Assembly (NCBI GenBank): GCA_002711845.1
Contig: PASF01000005.1
Coordinates: 62,001 to 126,000, forward strand
DNA: 64,000 bases
Direction: 5' to 3'
DNA from: Gammaproteobacteria bacterium
GTDB lineage: Bacteria; Pseudomonadota; Gammaproteobacteria; Pseudomonadales; Pseudohongiellaceae
The notes under the pieces are model-generated. The model did no database searches. It was given only the letters and a program-made list of their open reading frames with translations, and had not been told where the DNA came from. Shown in pieces: positions 25,260-35,144 of the stretch. The translations under genes and the position numbers were made by a program. Position 1 is the stretch's first letter; every line of letters starts with the position of its first letter.

Positions 25260-26122
25260 TGGCAGCACTGCCTCGCCGCCCGCTGGGCAACACCGGCATC
25301 GACGTCTCCTGTCTGGGGCTGGGCACCGTCAAGCTCGGTCGCAGCGAAGGCGTCAAGTACCCCGGTAAATTCACCATCCCTGATGATCAGGCGGTGCTGG
25401 CATTGCTGGCGCAGGCGCAGGCGCTGGGCATCAACCTGATCGACACCGCTCCGGCCTATGGCAACAGCGAGGAGCGCCTGGGAAGGCTCATGCAGCAGCG
25501 CCAGGACTGGGTCATCTGCAGCAAGACCGGTGAAGAATTTGTGGGTGGCAAATCCACGTTTGATTTCAGCGCCGGTCATACCCGGAAAAGCGTCGAACGC
25601 AGCTTGCGACGCCTGAACACCGACTATCTGGATCTGGTGCTGGTGCACTCCGACGGCAACGACGTCGGTATTATTGAACAGACAGACTGTTTTGAGACCC
25701 TGGCCAGATGCCGCGACCAGGGCAAGATCCGCGCCTTCGGGATATCAGGCAAAACCGTGGCCGGGGGGCTGCTGGCGGCGCCACTGTGTGATGTGGTCAT
25801 GGTCAGTTGCAACCCGGGATATACCGACGAGCTGGAGGTCATCCAGCGCGCCGGGGACCTGCACAAAGGTGTCCTGATCAAAAAGGCCTTCGCCAGTGGC
25901 CATGCGCTGGCCAGCAGCAGACACGATCAGGCGCAGCCAACACCAGGGCGCCCCACAGACGATACAGTCGATACAGTTTACCGTACGCTGCGCTTCATCT
26001 TCGCCCAGCCCGGTGTCACGTCAATCATTGCCGGCACCATCAATCCGGCGCACCTGCAGCACAATGTCGATGCCGCCACGCGCGCCGTTGCGGTCACGGT
26101 GGCGGAAAGGCATCGCGGTTGA
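25259..26122 (+). CDS. Aldo/keto reductase family protein
   Basis: A 287-residue TIM-barrel oxidoreductase. The family opening LGNTGIDVSCLGLGTVKLGR is near residues 9-28, LIDTAPAYGNSEERLG near 65-80 (Asp and Tyr of the catalytic tetrad), the Lys in ICSKTGEE near 92, and DLVLVHSDG near 128, which replaces the usual LxxLHxPD. No clear C-terminal NADPH-binding RxxxxR element is seen. It is coupled to the FAD oxidoreductase by a TGATG overlap and ends inside the convergent membrane-protein gene (29 nt overlap). Confidence 0.82.
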   Translation: MAALPRRPLGNTGIDVSCLGLGTVKLGRSEGVKYPGKFTIPDDQAVLALLAQAQALGINLIDTAPAYGNSEERLGRLMQQRQDWVICSKTGEEFVGGKSTFDFSAGHTRKSVERSLRRLNTDYLDLVLVHSDGNDVGIIEQTDCFETLARCRDQGKIRAFGISGKTVAGGLLAAPLCDVVMVSCNPGYTDELEVIQRAGDLHKGVLIKKAFASGHALASSRHDQAQPTPGRPTDDTVDTVYRTLRFIFAQPGVTSIIAGTINPAHLQHNVDAATRAVAVTVAERHRG

Positions 26123-27998
26123 TATTGAAGCGCCGCTGCTGGTAAGTCTCAATGTCAGCAAACATCTGTTGCGCAGCGCGGGCATAGGCATCCTTGAGTG
26201 CCACGCGCATGGCAGCCTCGTCCTCGGCAAGCACCGCCATCATGTCGGCCCGCATCTGCGCCCGGTTCAGCGACTCATCCACTTCATTGATCAGCAGGTC
26301 GGTGCCCACCCAGGTGGCCGCCGCCAGCGCCGGAGCACAGATAAACACCAACGGTCCGCACAGCGCGCCGGTGCTGCCGGCGGCAGCGCTGGTCGCCAGC
26401 CTGCCGGTGAGCCGGGCAAACCCGCCGGAGATCACGCGCCTGGTGGCTGTGCGACTGACCACGCGTGACCCCATGCGCATGCTCGCGCGCGCGGCCAGCA
26501 CGCCGGCACCGGAGCCGGCCCCCACCAGCGACTTGTTCATGTAATCGTCCAGTGCCAGCGTCGGCTGCGGCAAGCTCAGGCAGTTGGCGGACGCCAGCAG
26601 TCGTGACATCAAGGCATCCTGCAACTGGTAAACCTGACGCACTTCGCTGTCAAAACGCCCCGCCAGCGTTTCGTTGATATCGGTCAACCCCGTGACCACG
26701 GTACTGCCTACATAGTGATCAATCTGGCCGCCGATATAGTCTGCAAAGGTCGATTCGGCGATGGCGGTGCGCCCCATGAACGCCAGTTGGGTGTACTGCC
26801 CGCGCAGACTGAAATTCCAGTCCAGAAACCGCTCGACGCCGACCGAGGCCGGCGCAAAAGCCTGCCCGACAAGCGCGTCGATATCATTGTTGAGGCGGCC
26901 GATCATGGCCTGCTGCTGGGCGGACAGCGCGCGCTGCGCCTGGTCCGCCAGTGCCTGTTGCTGTTGTTGTTGCTGTTCGCTGCTGACATTGGCGCATGGA
27001 TCAAGTGGCCCGGCCAGCGGCGCCATAGTGGGCGCTGTATCAACCCCCCGTGTTGGCGCGAAATAACTGCCGATATTGACCTGGGTCAGCAGCAGGTAGA
27101 CGATCAACAGCACAATCATGGCCATGGAGAAATGACGGCTGAACGGCGACGCGCCCAGGGGCGATTGATTGCCGCTCTGCAGGCCTGTCACCAGCGTCAC
27201 CATGCCCAGTAACAGCACCCAAAGGGCGCCCAGCTTCAAGGCGTTGACCAGCAGGAAAATCAGCCAGACCCCCAACTTGACGGGTGTCAGTAGCGCGTCA
27301 CTGTCAGAGGCCAGCTGCATCAGATGCCACATGCCGTCACTCAATGCAGCATTGCTACCCAGTAGCACGCCGACCGGCGCCAGGGCGGTCTGCGCAGCCT
27401 GGCGCTGATAACCGGCCTGCAGGACCAGGGACAGGTCCAGATGCCGGGTATCAGGCACATCCGCCAGATAGAACTGCAGCCATACCAGCACCACTGCGCT
27501 CACCGCCAGGGTGCAACGGTGACTGATCCTCAGCAACACCGGCAGCCGGTACCGGGGCGTCAGCTCCGCTGCAAACAGCCGGTGACTGAGTCCGTAGAAC
27601 AACAGGAACAGCGGCAGACTGCCGATAATGACAACCCATTCCAGATCAGTGAGCGCACTGGTCATGGTCAGGGCAATGAGCGCGCTGGTCAGCGCCGCAA
27701 TCAACAACAGCAGGCGCTGCCACAGACTGTCCCAGAACAGACGGCGCAATCGGCTGCCTTCCTGGGTGACGTGGCTGAGCAATGCATGGCGGCGCATCAG
27801 GTTGATCCGGGCCAGATACTGGTAGGCCAGCCATGACAGGACCACCACCACGACCAGCAGGCCGGACAGGTTCATCGCCGCCAGCGGGTAGTAGCGTATG
27901 ACGCCCAGCACCAGCAGGGCACCGGCCAGGGCGTAGAGGCCGGTCCTGATGGGGCGTCTGTTTTCAGGCTGCCTGTCTGTCATAGCGCTTACTGTCAT
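26094..27998 (-). CDS. Large polytopic membrane protein, function unknown
   Basis: A 634-residue protein that I do not recognise. It has paired hydrophobic segments in the first 320 residues (about 20-40, 42-62, 90-130, 160-180, 235-270 and 285-310). A periplasmic or cytosolic region follows with a run of seven Gln near residue 343 and Ala/Gln-rich coiled-coil-like sequence. The C-terminal third has Gly/Ala/Arg-rich sequence and a hydrophobic hairpin with CGPLVFICAPALAAATW near 540. The hairpin is followed by DLLINEVDESLNRAQMRADM and an amphipathic helix to the end. The start has an AAGGA ribosome site 6 nt ahead. It overlaps the convergent aldo/keto reductase gene. Confidence 0.75.
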   Translation of the reverse strand: MTVSAMTDRQPENRRPIRTGLYALAGALLVLGVIRYYPLAAMNLSGLLVVVVVLSWLAYQYLARINLMRRHALLSHVTQEGSRLRRLFWDSLWQRLLLLIAALTSALIALTMTSALTDLEWVVIIGSLPLFLLFYGLSHRLFAAELTPRYRLPVLLRISHRCTLAVSAVVLVWLQFYLADVPDTRHLDLSLVLQAGYQRQAAQTALAPVGVLLGSNAALSDGMWHLMQLASDSDALLTPVKLGVWLIFLLVNALKLGALWVLLLGMVTLVTGLQSGNQSPLGASPFSRHFSMAMIVLLIVYLLLTQVNIGSYFAPTRGVDTAPTMAPLAGPLDPCANVSSEQQQQQQQALADQAQRALSAQQQAMIGRLNNDIDALVGQAFAPASVGVERFLDWNFSLRGQYTQLAFMGRTAIAESTFADYIGGQIDHYVGSTVVTGLTDINETLAGRFDSEVRQVYQLQDALMSRLLASANCLSLPQPTLALDDYMNKSLVGAGSGAGVLAARASMRMGSRVVSRTATRRVISGGFARLTGRLATSAAAGSTGALCGPLVFICAPALAAATWVGTDLLINEVDESLNRAQMRADMMAVLAEDEAAMRVALKDAYARAAQQMFADIETYQQRRFNINRDAFPPP

Positions 27999-28067
27999 AG
28001 GACTTCCTTAGGGCTGCCACAGGGTTCATCACCCGCTCAGCCACCCGCCAGAACAACCCACTTCCGG

Positions 28068-29957
28068 CTATAGAGGTGCCAGCACACACAAATCGCAGAG
28101 CATCAGCGTGCGCAGGCGTTGCGCCGGATAATTGCCGGGCAGCACCAGATCCAGCATCGACTGCCAGCGCCGCACCTCATGCGCGGGCAGGCCCGCCAGA
28201 ACCCGTGACAGATCAAGGGCGCTGCCACTTGACGCGTCATGCAGATTGCCCATGACACTGCTGCGCCAGTTGGACAGCAGCTGGGCGCCGCCCATGCTGT
28301 CCATCATCTGCATCAGCATCTGTTCAGTCAGGCTGAGCGGTCGCTGCACGGTGATCGTCTGCCAGCTCTGCAGCCCGGCCAGGTCTGCCGCCGATGCGAT
28401 GGCCGCGTCCAGATCGCCCAGTTCATCCACCAGTCCCAGCTCCAGCGCCCGGGCGCCCGTCCATACCCGGCCCTGTGCCATCGCATCAACGTCAGCCAGC
28501 GGAATGTCACGGCCATCGGACACCAACTGGATGAAACGCTGATAGGCATCATCAATGGTGCTCTGATAGATCGTGCGCAATACCTCGTCCATGCCGGTCA
28601 ACGGATCGCCGGCGCGAGACAGGGCCGTGGTGCTGACGCCGTCAACACCGATACCCAGATTATCCAGGGCGTCTTCAAAGGTCGGGATCATGCCAATGAC
28701 CCCGATCGAGCCGGTAATGGTGGCGGAGGACGCCACGATCCGGTCGGCCGTGGACGCGATCCAGTAACCACCCGAGGCTGCCGTGCTGCCCATGGACACC
28801 ACAACGGGGCGGCCGGATTGCTGAAACTGTAACAGCGCTGCGCGAATCTCTTCGGAGGCCAGTGCCGCACCGCCGGGCGAATCGATACGCAGCACCAGCG
28901 CCTTCACGGCAGCATCCTGTTGTGCCATGCGCACCAGTTCCGACACATTGTCGGCGCCGATCAATCCCTGAGGCTGTTCGCCCGGCATGATCGTGCCCTG
29001 AGCGACAATGACGGCCACCTGGTCGTTCATCGGCGGCAGCAGGCGGTCGGTGGCCGCCAGATAATCCTGGAAATGTATCTGCCGGAAGCTGCCATTGCGC
29101 ACGCCAACACTGGCTGCCACCTGGCGCCGGAACGCATCAACCCCGGCAATATTGTCGACCAGCCCCTGTTCAAAGGCGACGCGTGACATGTCGCCACCGG
29201 CGGCCATCAGCAGGGCCGGAAAACGATCGGCATAATTCTGCAGATCATCCGGGCTGCGCCCCCGGTTGGGCGCAACGCGCGCCAGGTAAGCAGACCATAG
29301 CTCCCCGAGCAGGTTTTGCGCATCGGCCCGCGCTTCCTCGGACATGTCCATGCGGGTAAAGGGTTCGGCGGCCGATTTGAATTCACCCACGCGGAACACG
29401 TGCACGTTGATATTGAGCCTGTCCAGCAGATCGCGGACAAACAACTGATTGCCGCCATAGCCGGTCACCATGATACTGCCCATGGGGTGCAGGGTGATGG
29501 TGTCGGCATAGGACGCCAGCGCATACTGGCCCTGGGAAAAATAGTCGCCGTAGGCATAGATGAGCTTGCCACTGTCCTTGAAGTCAGCCAGCGCGTCGCC
29601 CAGAATTTCGATATGCGCCGGGCTCACGCCCAGCAGGTCTTCCAGATCCATGACCAGCGCGGTGATCCGCTCATCGGTTTTGGCCCGCGCCAGGGCATCC
29701 ACCAGATCCTGCAACACGGAGTTCTGCGGTAATGCCGACCCCGCCAGCAGGTCAACAGGATTGGGCTGACTGCGCTGTTCGGTAATGACGCCGGATGGTG
29801 CCCACACCAGGGCCGACTGCTCCGGTACGGTCAGCGGCTCGGGACCGGAAAATGCCACGAACAGCACAATGCCCAGAATCAACACGAACAGCAGCCGCCC
29901 CAGTATCACGCGCACCGCGTCTATCATGCGCCCCAGAAACGAGAATATTTTTTTCAT
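28068..29957 (-). CDS. sppA: Signal peptide peptidase, long form
   Basis: A 629-residue S49 serine protease that clears cut signal peptides in the cytoplasmic membrane. An N-terminal membrane anchor occupies residues 17-36. The double-domain form uses a Lys/Ser dyad. The general-base Lys is in FRVGEFKSAAEPFTRMDMS near residue 193, and the nucleophile Ser is in VSMGSTAASGGYWIA near 393. SITGSIGVIG-type sequence (ITGSIGVIGM) and GRVWTGARALELGLVDELG complete the fold. Length is close to E. coli SppA (618). It starts about 145 bp from divergent wrbA. Confidence 0.95.
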   Translation of the reverse strand: MKKIFSFLGRMIDAVRVILGRLLFVLILGIVLFVAFSGPEPLTVPEQSALVWAPSGVITEQRSQPNPVDLLAGSALPQNSVLQDLVDALARAKTDERITALVMDLEDLLGVSPAHIEILGDALADFKDSGKLIYAYGDYFSQGQYALASYADTITLHPMGSIMVTGYGGNQLFVRDLLDRLNINVHVFRVGEFKSAAEPFTRMDMSEEARADAQNLLGELWSAYLARVAPNRGRSPDDLQNYADRFPALLMAAGGDMSRVAFEQGLVDNIAGVDAFRRQVAASVGVRNGSFRQIHFQDYLAATDRLLPPMNDQVAVIVAQGTIMPGEQPQGLIGADNVSELVRMAQQDAAVKALVLRIDSPGGAALASEEIRAALLQFQQSGRPVVVSMGSTAASGGYWIASTADRIVASSATITGSIGVIGMIPTFEDALDNLGIGVDGVSTTALSRAGDPLTGMDEVLRTIYQSTIDDAYQRFIQLVSDGRDIPLADVDAMAQGRVWTGARALELGLVDELGDLDAAIASAADLAGLQSWQTITVQRPLSLTEQMLMQMMDSMGGAQLLSNWRSSVMGNLHDASSGSALDLSRVLAGLPAHEVRRWQSMLDLVLPGNYPAQRLRTLMLCDLCVLAPL

Positions 29958-30101
29958 GACAGCGTGCTCTCCTGATGCAGACCCGGGTTGGCCCCTGTTA
30001 ACCTATCGAAATAACCGATGTGTAAGCGTCAATAATTGCGCCATTCATCGGATGGTTTTCGCTTAACCTGTACTCAGTCATTTTAGCAGGAGGAATAATC
30101 C

Positions 30102-30701
30102 ATGACTCGAGTACTCGTACTTTACCATTCCATGTATGGCCACATAGAAACCATGGCCCAGGCTGTTGCCGATGGCGTTGCCCGGGTTGAGGGCGCTGAG
30201 GTTACCATCAAACGTGTGCCGGAAACCATGCCGGAGGACGCCTTCAAGGCCGCCGGTGGCAAGACCGGACAGGATGCAGGCATCGCCACCCCCGGTGAGC
30301 TTGCCGACTATGACGCCGTGATTTTCGGTGTCCCGACCCGCTTCGGCAACATGTCCGGCCAGATGCGCAACTTTCTGGACCAGACTGGCGGTCTGTGGGC
30401 CAAAGGTGCGCTGGCGGGCAAGGTGGCCAGTGTCTTCGCTTCCACCGGAACCGGGGGCGGGCAGGAAATGACCATCACCTCCACCTGGACCACGCTGGCG
30501 CACCACGGCATGGTCATCGTGCCGCTGGGTTATACCGCGCCGGAACTGTTTGATATTTCCACGGTCAGCGGCGGCACCCCTTACGGTGCCACCACCATTG
30601 CTGGCGGCGACGGCTCGCGCCAGCCGGATGACCGGGAACTGGCCATTGCCCGCCATCAGGGTGAGCACGTGACCCGTATCGCGGCAAAACTGAAAGGCTG
30701 A
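30102..30701 (+). CDS. wrbA: NAD(P)H:quinone oxidoreductase, WrbA type
   Basis: A 199-residue flavodoxin-fold FMN enzyme that reduces quinones by two electrons in the cytosol. FMN-phosphate loop [13 protein letters not shown] is near residues 7-19, [24 protein letters not shown] near 77-100, and [10 protein letters not shown] near 115. Length and spacing equal those of known WrbA. A strong AGGAGGA ribosome site (30088-30094) sits 7 nt before the ATG. A hairpin terminator follows. Confidence 0.96.
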   Translation: MTRVLVLYHSMYGHIETMAQAVADGVARVEGAEVTIKRVPETMPEDAFKAAGGKTGQDAGIATPGELADYDAVIFGVPTRFGNMSGQMRNFLDQTGGLWAKGALAGKVASVFASTGTGGGQEMTITSTWTTLAHHGMVIVPLGYTAPELFDISTVSGGTPYGATTIAGGDGSRQPDDRELAIARHQGEHVTRIAAKLKG

Positions 30702-30756
30702 CTCACAGGGAACATCGCAAGGGCATCTCCGAGGCCGGTATCTCCATGACAGGGTG

Positions 30757-30783
30757 CCGGCCGTTTTTTTGGCCGGTTTTTTT
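30757..30783 (+). terminator. Rho-independent terminator after wrbA
   Basis: CCGGCC (30757-30762) pairs with GGCCGG (30771-30776) around a GTTTTTTT loop and is followed by seven T residues. A further GGCCGG at about 30733-30738 could pair with the same CCGGCC, giving an alternative hairpin that ends at the loop T-run. The T-tract direction fits wrbA transcription, not transaldolase. Confidence 0.8.
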
Positions 30784-30807
30784 GCCCGGCTTTTTAGTCC
30801 CCCGGCG

Positions 30808-31758
30808 TCAACCCGGATAGGCGTCCAGCACGCGTCGCAGCGCCAGATAGTCGGCATGGAACTTACGGATGCCTTCCGCCAGTTTTTCCGTGGCCATCGC
30901 ATCCTCGTTCAGCAGCCAGCGGAAATTGGCTTCCGGCAGACTGATCCGCGCCTCCTCACTGACCTGGTCTGCAGACAGCGCCTGCGGCAACACACCCGTG
31001 TCAGCGGCCAGCTGTTCCAGCAGCGCCGGCGAAATGGTCAGGCGGTCGCAGCCGGCCAGTGCTTCGATCTCCCCGGTATTGCGGAAACTCGCACCCATCA
31101 CAATGGTGGGATACCCGTGGGTCTTGTAATACCGGTAGATGCGTTGCACCGACAGCACGCCGGGATCGTCGGTGGCCGTATAGTCCTTGCCCGTGCTGGC
31201 CTTGTACCAGTCCAGAATGCGCCCGACAAAGGGCGAGATCAGGAAGACACCGGCCTCGGCGCAGGCAACGGCCTGATTAAAACCGAACAGCAGCGTCAGG
31301 TTGCATTTGATCCCGTCTTTCTCCAGCTGCCGCGCCGCCTGTATGCCTTCCCAGGTCGCGGCAATCTTGATCAGGATCCTTGAGGTATCCACACCCGCCT
31401 GGGTATACAGCTCCAGCAAACGATTTGCTTTGCGGATGGTGCCCTCGGTATCAAAGGACAACCCGGCATCGACCTCGGTAGACACATACCCGGGCACGGC
31501 GTCGGCAATGCGCTGACCGAAGTTGACTGCCAGCTTGTCCATGGCGGCGTCGGTGCGCGCCTCGGTGCTGGCGCCCGTGCGCTGACCAAAGGCGATGGCA
31601 TCCTGCACCAGGTCCGCGTATCGGGATTGCTGGGCGGCGTTGAGCAGCAGTGACGGATTGGTGGTCGCGTCCTGCGGGGTAAACCGTCTGATGGCCTCAA
31701 AATCGCCGGTATCGGCCACCACCGTGGTCATTTTTTTGAGGGCGTCCAGTTTGTTCAT
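30808..31758 (-). CDS. tal: Transaldolase
   Basis: A 316-residue class I transaldolase of the non-oxidative pentose phosphate pathway that moves dihydroxyacetone units between sugar phosphates. The Schiff-base Lys lies in [17 protein letters not shown] near residues 126-142. Also present are [25 protein letters not shown] near 13-37 and [30 protein letters not shown] near 153-182. Length fits E. coli TalB. AGGA lies 8 nt before the ATG. It is the only classical pentose-phosphate enzyme in the window besides the phosphoketolase homologue. Confidence 0.96.
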   Translation of the reverse strand: MNKLDALKKMTTVVADTGDFEAIRRFTPQDATTNPSLLLNAAQQSRYADLVQDAIAFGQRTGASTEARTDAAMDKLAVNFGQRIADAVPGYVSTEVDAGLSFDTEGTIRKANRLLELYTQAGVDTSRILIKIAATWEGIQAARQLEKDGIKCNLTLLFGFNQAVACAEAGVFLISPFVGRILDWYKASTGKDYTATDDPGVLSVQRIYRYYKTHGYPTIVMGASFRNTGEIEALAGCDRLTISPALLEQLAADTGVLPQALSADQVSEEARISLPEANFRWLLNEDAMATEKLAEGIRKFHADYLALRRVLDAYPG

Positions 31759-31992
31759 ATCGATATCCTGTTGAATCCGGTAAATTTTCCATCCAAGCGA
31801 GCCAGTCCGTGAATATCCTGCATATCAGCCCCCAGCGTCAATGTAATAAATCTGCAACGATCTGGGTACCCGCGAGCAGGCCCGTTACCCCCTCGCCAAC
31901 CCGAAAATGCCACAGCAGGGCTGACAGGGCCGGGCGGCTGAGGTATTGTTTCGCTCACGTTAACGCTGGTATAACTTACCACTGGTATCCCT
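31759..31992. promoter_or_regulatory. Divergent intergenic region between tal and the hydrolase gene
   Basis: This 234 bp is the longest non-coding stretch in the window. It must hold promoters for both divergent genes, but no convincing -35/-10 pair, operator or RNA element could be assigned by eye. It contains several short AT-rich patches (for example GTAATAAATCTG near 31843) between GC-rich segments. Confidence 0.4.
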
Positions 31993-33285
31993 ATGAGAAT
32001 CCTGATTGTCAGCCTGCTTATGTCCCTTATCAGCTCCACCCTGCACGCCCAGACCAACCGGATTGATCTGATCCGCCCCGATGCGCCCGAGCTGGCCCAC
32101 TTCGGCGAACTCGATGTTGGCGTGCGCACTGTCGAGGTCACCGACAGTGACCGTCCCGATGTCCTGAACATGCGTCGTGACGAAGAAACACCTTTGTATG
32201 ACCGCAGCCTGACACTGGAAATCTGGTATCCCGCACAGCTGTCCGCCGGGCAGACCCCCGGCACCCAATATCAGGCGCGCACGCGTAACGTGGATCTGAT
32301 CGCCACCCTGCACGGCCGAGCCGTGCGTGATGCCGACCCGCTGCGCAGCGATACCCGCTTCCCTCTGATCATCATTTCCCACGGCTATCCCGGCAACCGT
32401 TACCTGCTCAGCCATCTGGGGGAAAACCTGGCCAGCAAAGGGTATGTGGTGGCGTCCATCGACCATCGCGACAGCACCTATGAAGACCAGCAGAATATCA
32501 ACAGCACGCTGTACAACCGCGCCATGGACCAGCGCTTTGTGCTGTCGGCGATCGCCGACTTCGGTGCCGACAACAATCACTTTCTGGGCGGCCTGGTTGA
32601 CGCTGACAATACCGGCCTGATTGGTTATTCCATGGGCGGCTTTGGCGCGGTCAACAACCTGGGCGCTGGCTACAGCGATGCCGGCGTGGGTTTTATCGCT
32701 GCCCCGCCCAACGGGCTGCTTAATGAACTGGCCGCGTCAAACCCCGACTTCAGCGCCAGCGTTGACCCACGCATCAAGGCCGGCGTGCCGATTGCCCCCT
32801 GGGGCATGAACACCGGTTTCTGGGACGCCGACGGCCTGGCTGGCATCCGGGCGCCGACGCTGTTTGTCGCCGGTGATGCCGATACCACCTCCGGTTATGA
32901 AAATGGCATCAAGGCCATCTACGACGGCGCCGTGAACAGTGATCGTTACATGCTGGTATTCAAGAACGCCGGTCACAGCGCCGCAGCGCCGATTCCGCTG
33001 CCAGTTGAATTTCTGGATCGCGAAGACACGACCGGCGCCAGCCACTACACCGACCCGGTGTGGGACACGCTGCGCATGAACAACATCCTGCAGCACTTTG
33101 TCACCGCATTTCTGGATCTGCACTTGAAGGGAGAGGGTGACAAGGCCGCGTACCTGGACGTGGTCGAAGATGGCGCCGACGGCGTCTACGCCATGAACCC
33201 GGACGGCCAGGCGCGCGCCAACCATACCTACTGGCGCGGTTTCGGACAGGGCTCAGCGGTGGGCCTGAAGCTGTATCGCAACTAA
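31993..33285 (+). CDS. Secreted alpha/beta hydrolase (dienelactone hydrolase / PAF-acetylhydrolase-like)
   Basis: A 430-residue exported esterase-like protein. The signal peptide is ILIVSLLMSLISSTLHAQ, with cleavage expected after HA near residue 19. The fold has LIIISHGYPGNRYL near residue 125 (oxyanion-hole HG), the nucleophile elbow GYSMGGFG near 213, and the C-terminal FKNAGHSAAAP histidine near 325. THRAPTLFVAGDAD-like sequence (APTLFVAGDAD) supplies the acid region. The natural ester is unknown. The gene stands alone and is convergent with the downstream glycosyltransferase. Confidence 0.82.
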   Translation: MRILIVSLLMSLISSTLHAQTNRIDLIRPDAPELAHFGELDVGVRTVEVTDSDRPDVLNMRRDEETPLYDRSLTLEIWYPAQLSAGQTPGTQYQARTRNVDLIATLHGRAVRDADPLRSDTRFPLIIISHGYPGNRYLLSHLGENLASKGYVVASIDHRDSTYEDQQNINSTLYNRAMDQRFVLSAIADFGADNNHFLGGLVDADNTGLIGYSMGGFGAVNNLGAGYSDAGVGFIAAPPNGLLNELAASNPDFSASVDPRIKAGVPIAPWGMNTGFWDADGLAGIRAPTLFVAGDADTTSGYENGIKAIYDGAVNSDRYMLVFKNAGHSAAAPIPLPVEFLDREDTTGASHYTDPVWDTLRMNNILQHFVTAFLDLHLKGEGDKAAYLDVVEDGADGVYAMNPDGQARANHTYWRGFGQGSAVGLKLYRN

Positions 33286-33290
33286 ATGCG

Positions 33291-34199
33291 CTAGCCTTTA
33301 ACCTGGGCCACCAGCCGGCGCAGGCCACTGCGCAGGCCGGTATTGAGCCTGCCGCCGGTATACCGCCCCTTGGCCACATGCCGTATCCGGTAGACGCCGG
33401 GCACATCGATGGCCTCACCCTGGGTCCGCAACAGCCAGCGAAACGCCCGGTCCTCATAGGCTTTGCACCAGGTGTCCGAGGGCTGCTGGTAATACGGCAG
33501 ACTGTCGCAGTAGCCCACCGCCCGCGCCACATCGCCGTGGGTGATCTGCAGCGGGCCGGTGGCCCGGTCACGGGGAAAATGCGTAAACAGCGATGGATCG
33601 ACATCCAATGGCTGCAGCGGCGCCATCACCGGCGACAGGATCGGCGCCTCCGGTGGCAGCAGGCCGGTGCAATGCTCCGCTGACGGAAACACCAGGGCGT
33701 CACGCCGCCCCTGCAGCGCGTCTGCCAGACCCTCGAGACAGCCGTCACGGAACAACAGATCACAGTCGGTAAACCAGACCCAGTCCGCCTGGGTAGCCTT
33801 GGCCGCCAGGTTACGACCGATGGCCCGCCGAAACAGCGCCTGGCGCGGCAGCTTTTGCCAGTTCCAGCGCACGCCGGGTATCTGCAGACTGGCAAAATAG
33901 TCGAGTAGCGCCACGGTGCGGGCATCTTCTTCGCCGTAATAGACGGTCATCGTGACATCCACCTGTTGCGGCGGAAACAGCACCAGCGAACTGAGCTGGT
34001 ACACCAGCATGTGGGCGTAATTCCAGCAATGGCTGACGATCTCGATATGCAGCCGGCCTGCGCGTGCAGCGCGCTGCGCCGGCCCCGGCAGATCCGGCAG
34101 AAACCAGCGCGCTGGCACCATCCCGCTGGCGGCCAGTCGCAAAAAACGGCCCTGGATCGGGTCGCTCCAGCGTGGCTCGGGCACCTTGAATTCATTCAT
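33291..34199 (-). CDS. GT-A fold glycosyltransferase, probably for LPS core
   Basis: A 302-residue glycosyltransferase-like protein with a short N-terminal extension. It then has HIEIVSHCWNYAHMLVYQL near residue 50, a repeated beta/alpha pattern, and the metal/nucleotide-sugar motif in DWVWFTDCDLLFRDG near residues 138-152 (DxD as DCD). The C-terminal part has KAYEDRAFRWLL, likely the catalytic-base helix, and a basic end. It lies divergent from kdkA, so a role in LPS outer-core or Kdo-region assembly is likely. Donor and acceptor are unknown. Confidence 0.72.
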   Translation of the reverse strand: MNEFKVPEPRWSDPIQGRFLRLAASGMVPARWFLPDLPGPAQRAARAGRLHIEIVSHCWNYAHMLVYQLSSLVLFPPQQVDVTMTVYYGEEDARTVALLDYFASLQIPGVRWNWQKLPRQALFRRAIGRNLAAKATQADWVWFTDCDLLFRDGCLEGLADALQGRRDALVFPSAEHCTGLLPPEAPILSPVMAPLQPLDVDPSLFTHFPRDRATGPLQITHGDVARAVGYCDSLPYYQQPSDTWCKAYEDRAFRWLLRTQGEAIDVPGVYRIRHVAKGRYTGGRLNTGLRSGLRRLVAQVKG

Positions 34200-34376
34200 A
34201 TTGCGTGGCTTTTGGCTAAAAAGGACTATCTTAGCGGAAAAATGCGGGTTAATCTCTCAGCTGAGCCGCCGGAATCGGCACTGGTTTGTATCAGGGATAA
34301 CCACATCCGTAATAAAAACTATAAAACACCTGTCACTGTCACCTTGTTGACAATGACAGCATGATAAAGTGAAGCG

Positions 34377-35144
34377 ATGCGACATACCCAATACAAAAGC
34401 GACCATCACTATGTGTTGTTGAATCAGGACGTGCTCAGCGCGTTTTGTGATTCTGTTTTTGAAACCTCTGCAGACCATGTCACCCATATCTGCAGCGATG
34501 CGCAGGGGCGCGGCACGGTGGTGTTCTTTCAGCATGAGGACCGCGAGCTGGTGCTGAAACGCTACCACCGCGGCGGCCTGATTGGCCGGTTTGTCAAAGA
34601 CACGTATTTCTTTCGGGGTCTGAACAAAGTGCGCATGTGGCAGGAGTTCCGGCTGCTGGCACACATGCGCGACCTGGGCCTGCCGGTCCCGCGTCCGATC
34701 GCCGCCCGCTGCAGTAAAACCTCCCCGTTTACCTATCAGGGCGAGGTAATTGTCGAACGTATCTGCAACGCCCAGACGCTGGCCGAGCTGCTGTGTCAGC
34801 AGGCCCTGCCGGAGAAAACCTGGGAAGCCATCGGTCTGGTGATCCGGCGTTTCCATCAGCACCATGTTGACCACGCCGACCTCAATGCCTGCAATATCCT
34901 GATCACTGCGTCCGGGCAAATCTACCTGATCGATTTTGACAAAAGCCATATCCGCTCACCGCACGACCACGGCTGGAACCAGGTCAACCTCAGCCGCCTG
35001 CGCCGGTCGCTGCAAAAGTGGCAAAAACAGCAGCCGTATTTTCATTTCGAGTTGCGCCACTGGCTGGCACTGGAACGCGGCTATCAGGGCGCCCGATCAA
35101 TGCCTGCCCAGGTCTCGCGCTCCGCATCGGCCATCAGCCGCTAA
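34377..35144 (+). CDS. kdkA: 3-deoxy-D-manno-octulosonic acid kinase
   Basis: A 255-residue protein-kinase-like enzyme that phosphorylates Kdo on lipid A precursors with ATP. The N-lobe carries LVLKRYHRGGLIGRFVKDTYFF near residues 57-78 (Lys for ATP). The catalytic loop is DHADLNACNILIT near 163-175 and the metal motif YLIDFDKS near 180-187. These match the KdkA branch (HxDLNxxNIL and IDFDK). It pairs functionally with waaA at 22541. The stop region overlaps the convergent monooxygenase gene by 4 nt. Confidence 0.93.
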   Translation: MRHTQYKSDHHYVLLNQDVLSAFCDSVFETSADHVTHICSDAQGRGTVVFFQHEDRELVLKRYHRGGLIGRFVKDTYFFRGLNKVRMWQEFRLLAHMRDLGLPVPRPIAARCSKTSPFTYQGEVIVERICNAQTLAELLCQQALPEKTWEAIGLVIRRFHQHHVDHADLNACNILITASGQIYLIDFDKSHIRSPHDHGWNQVNLSRLRRSLQKWQKQQPYFHFELRHWLALERGYQGARSMPAQVSRSASAISR

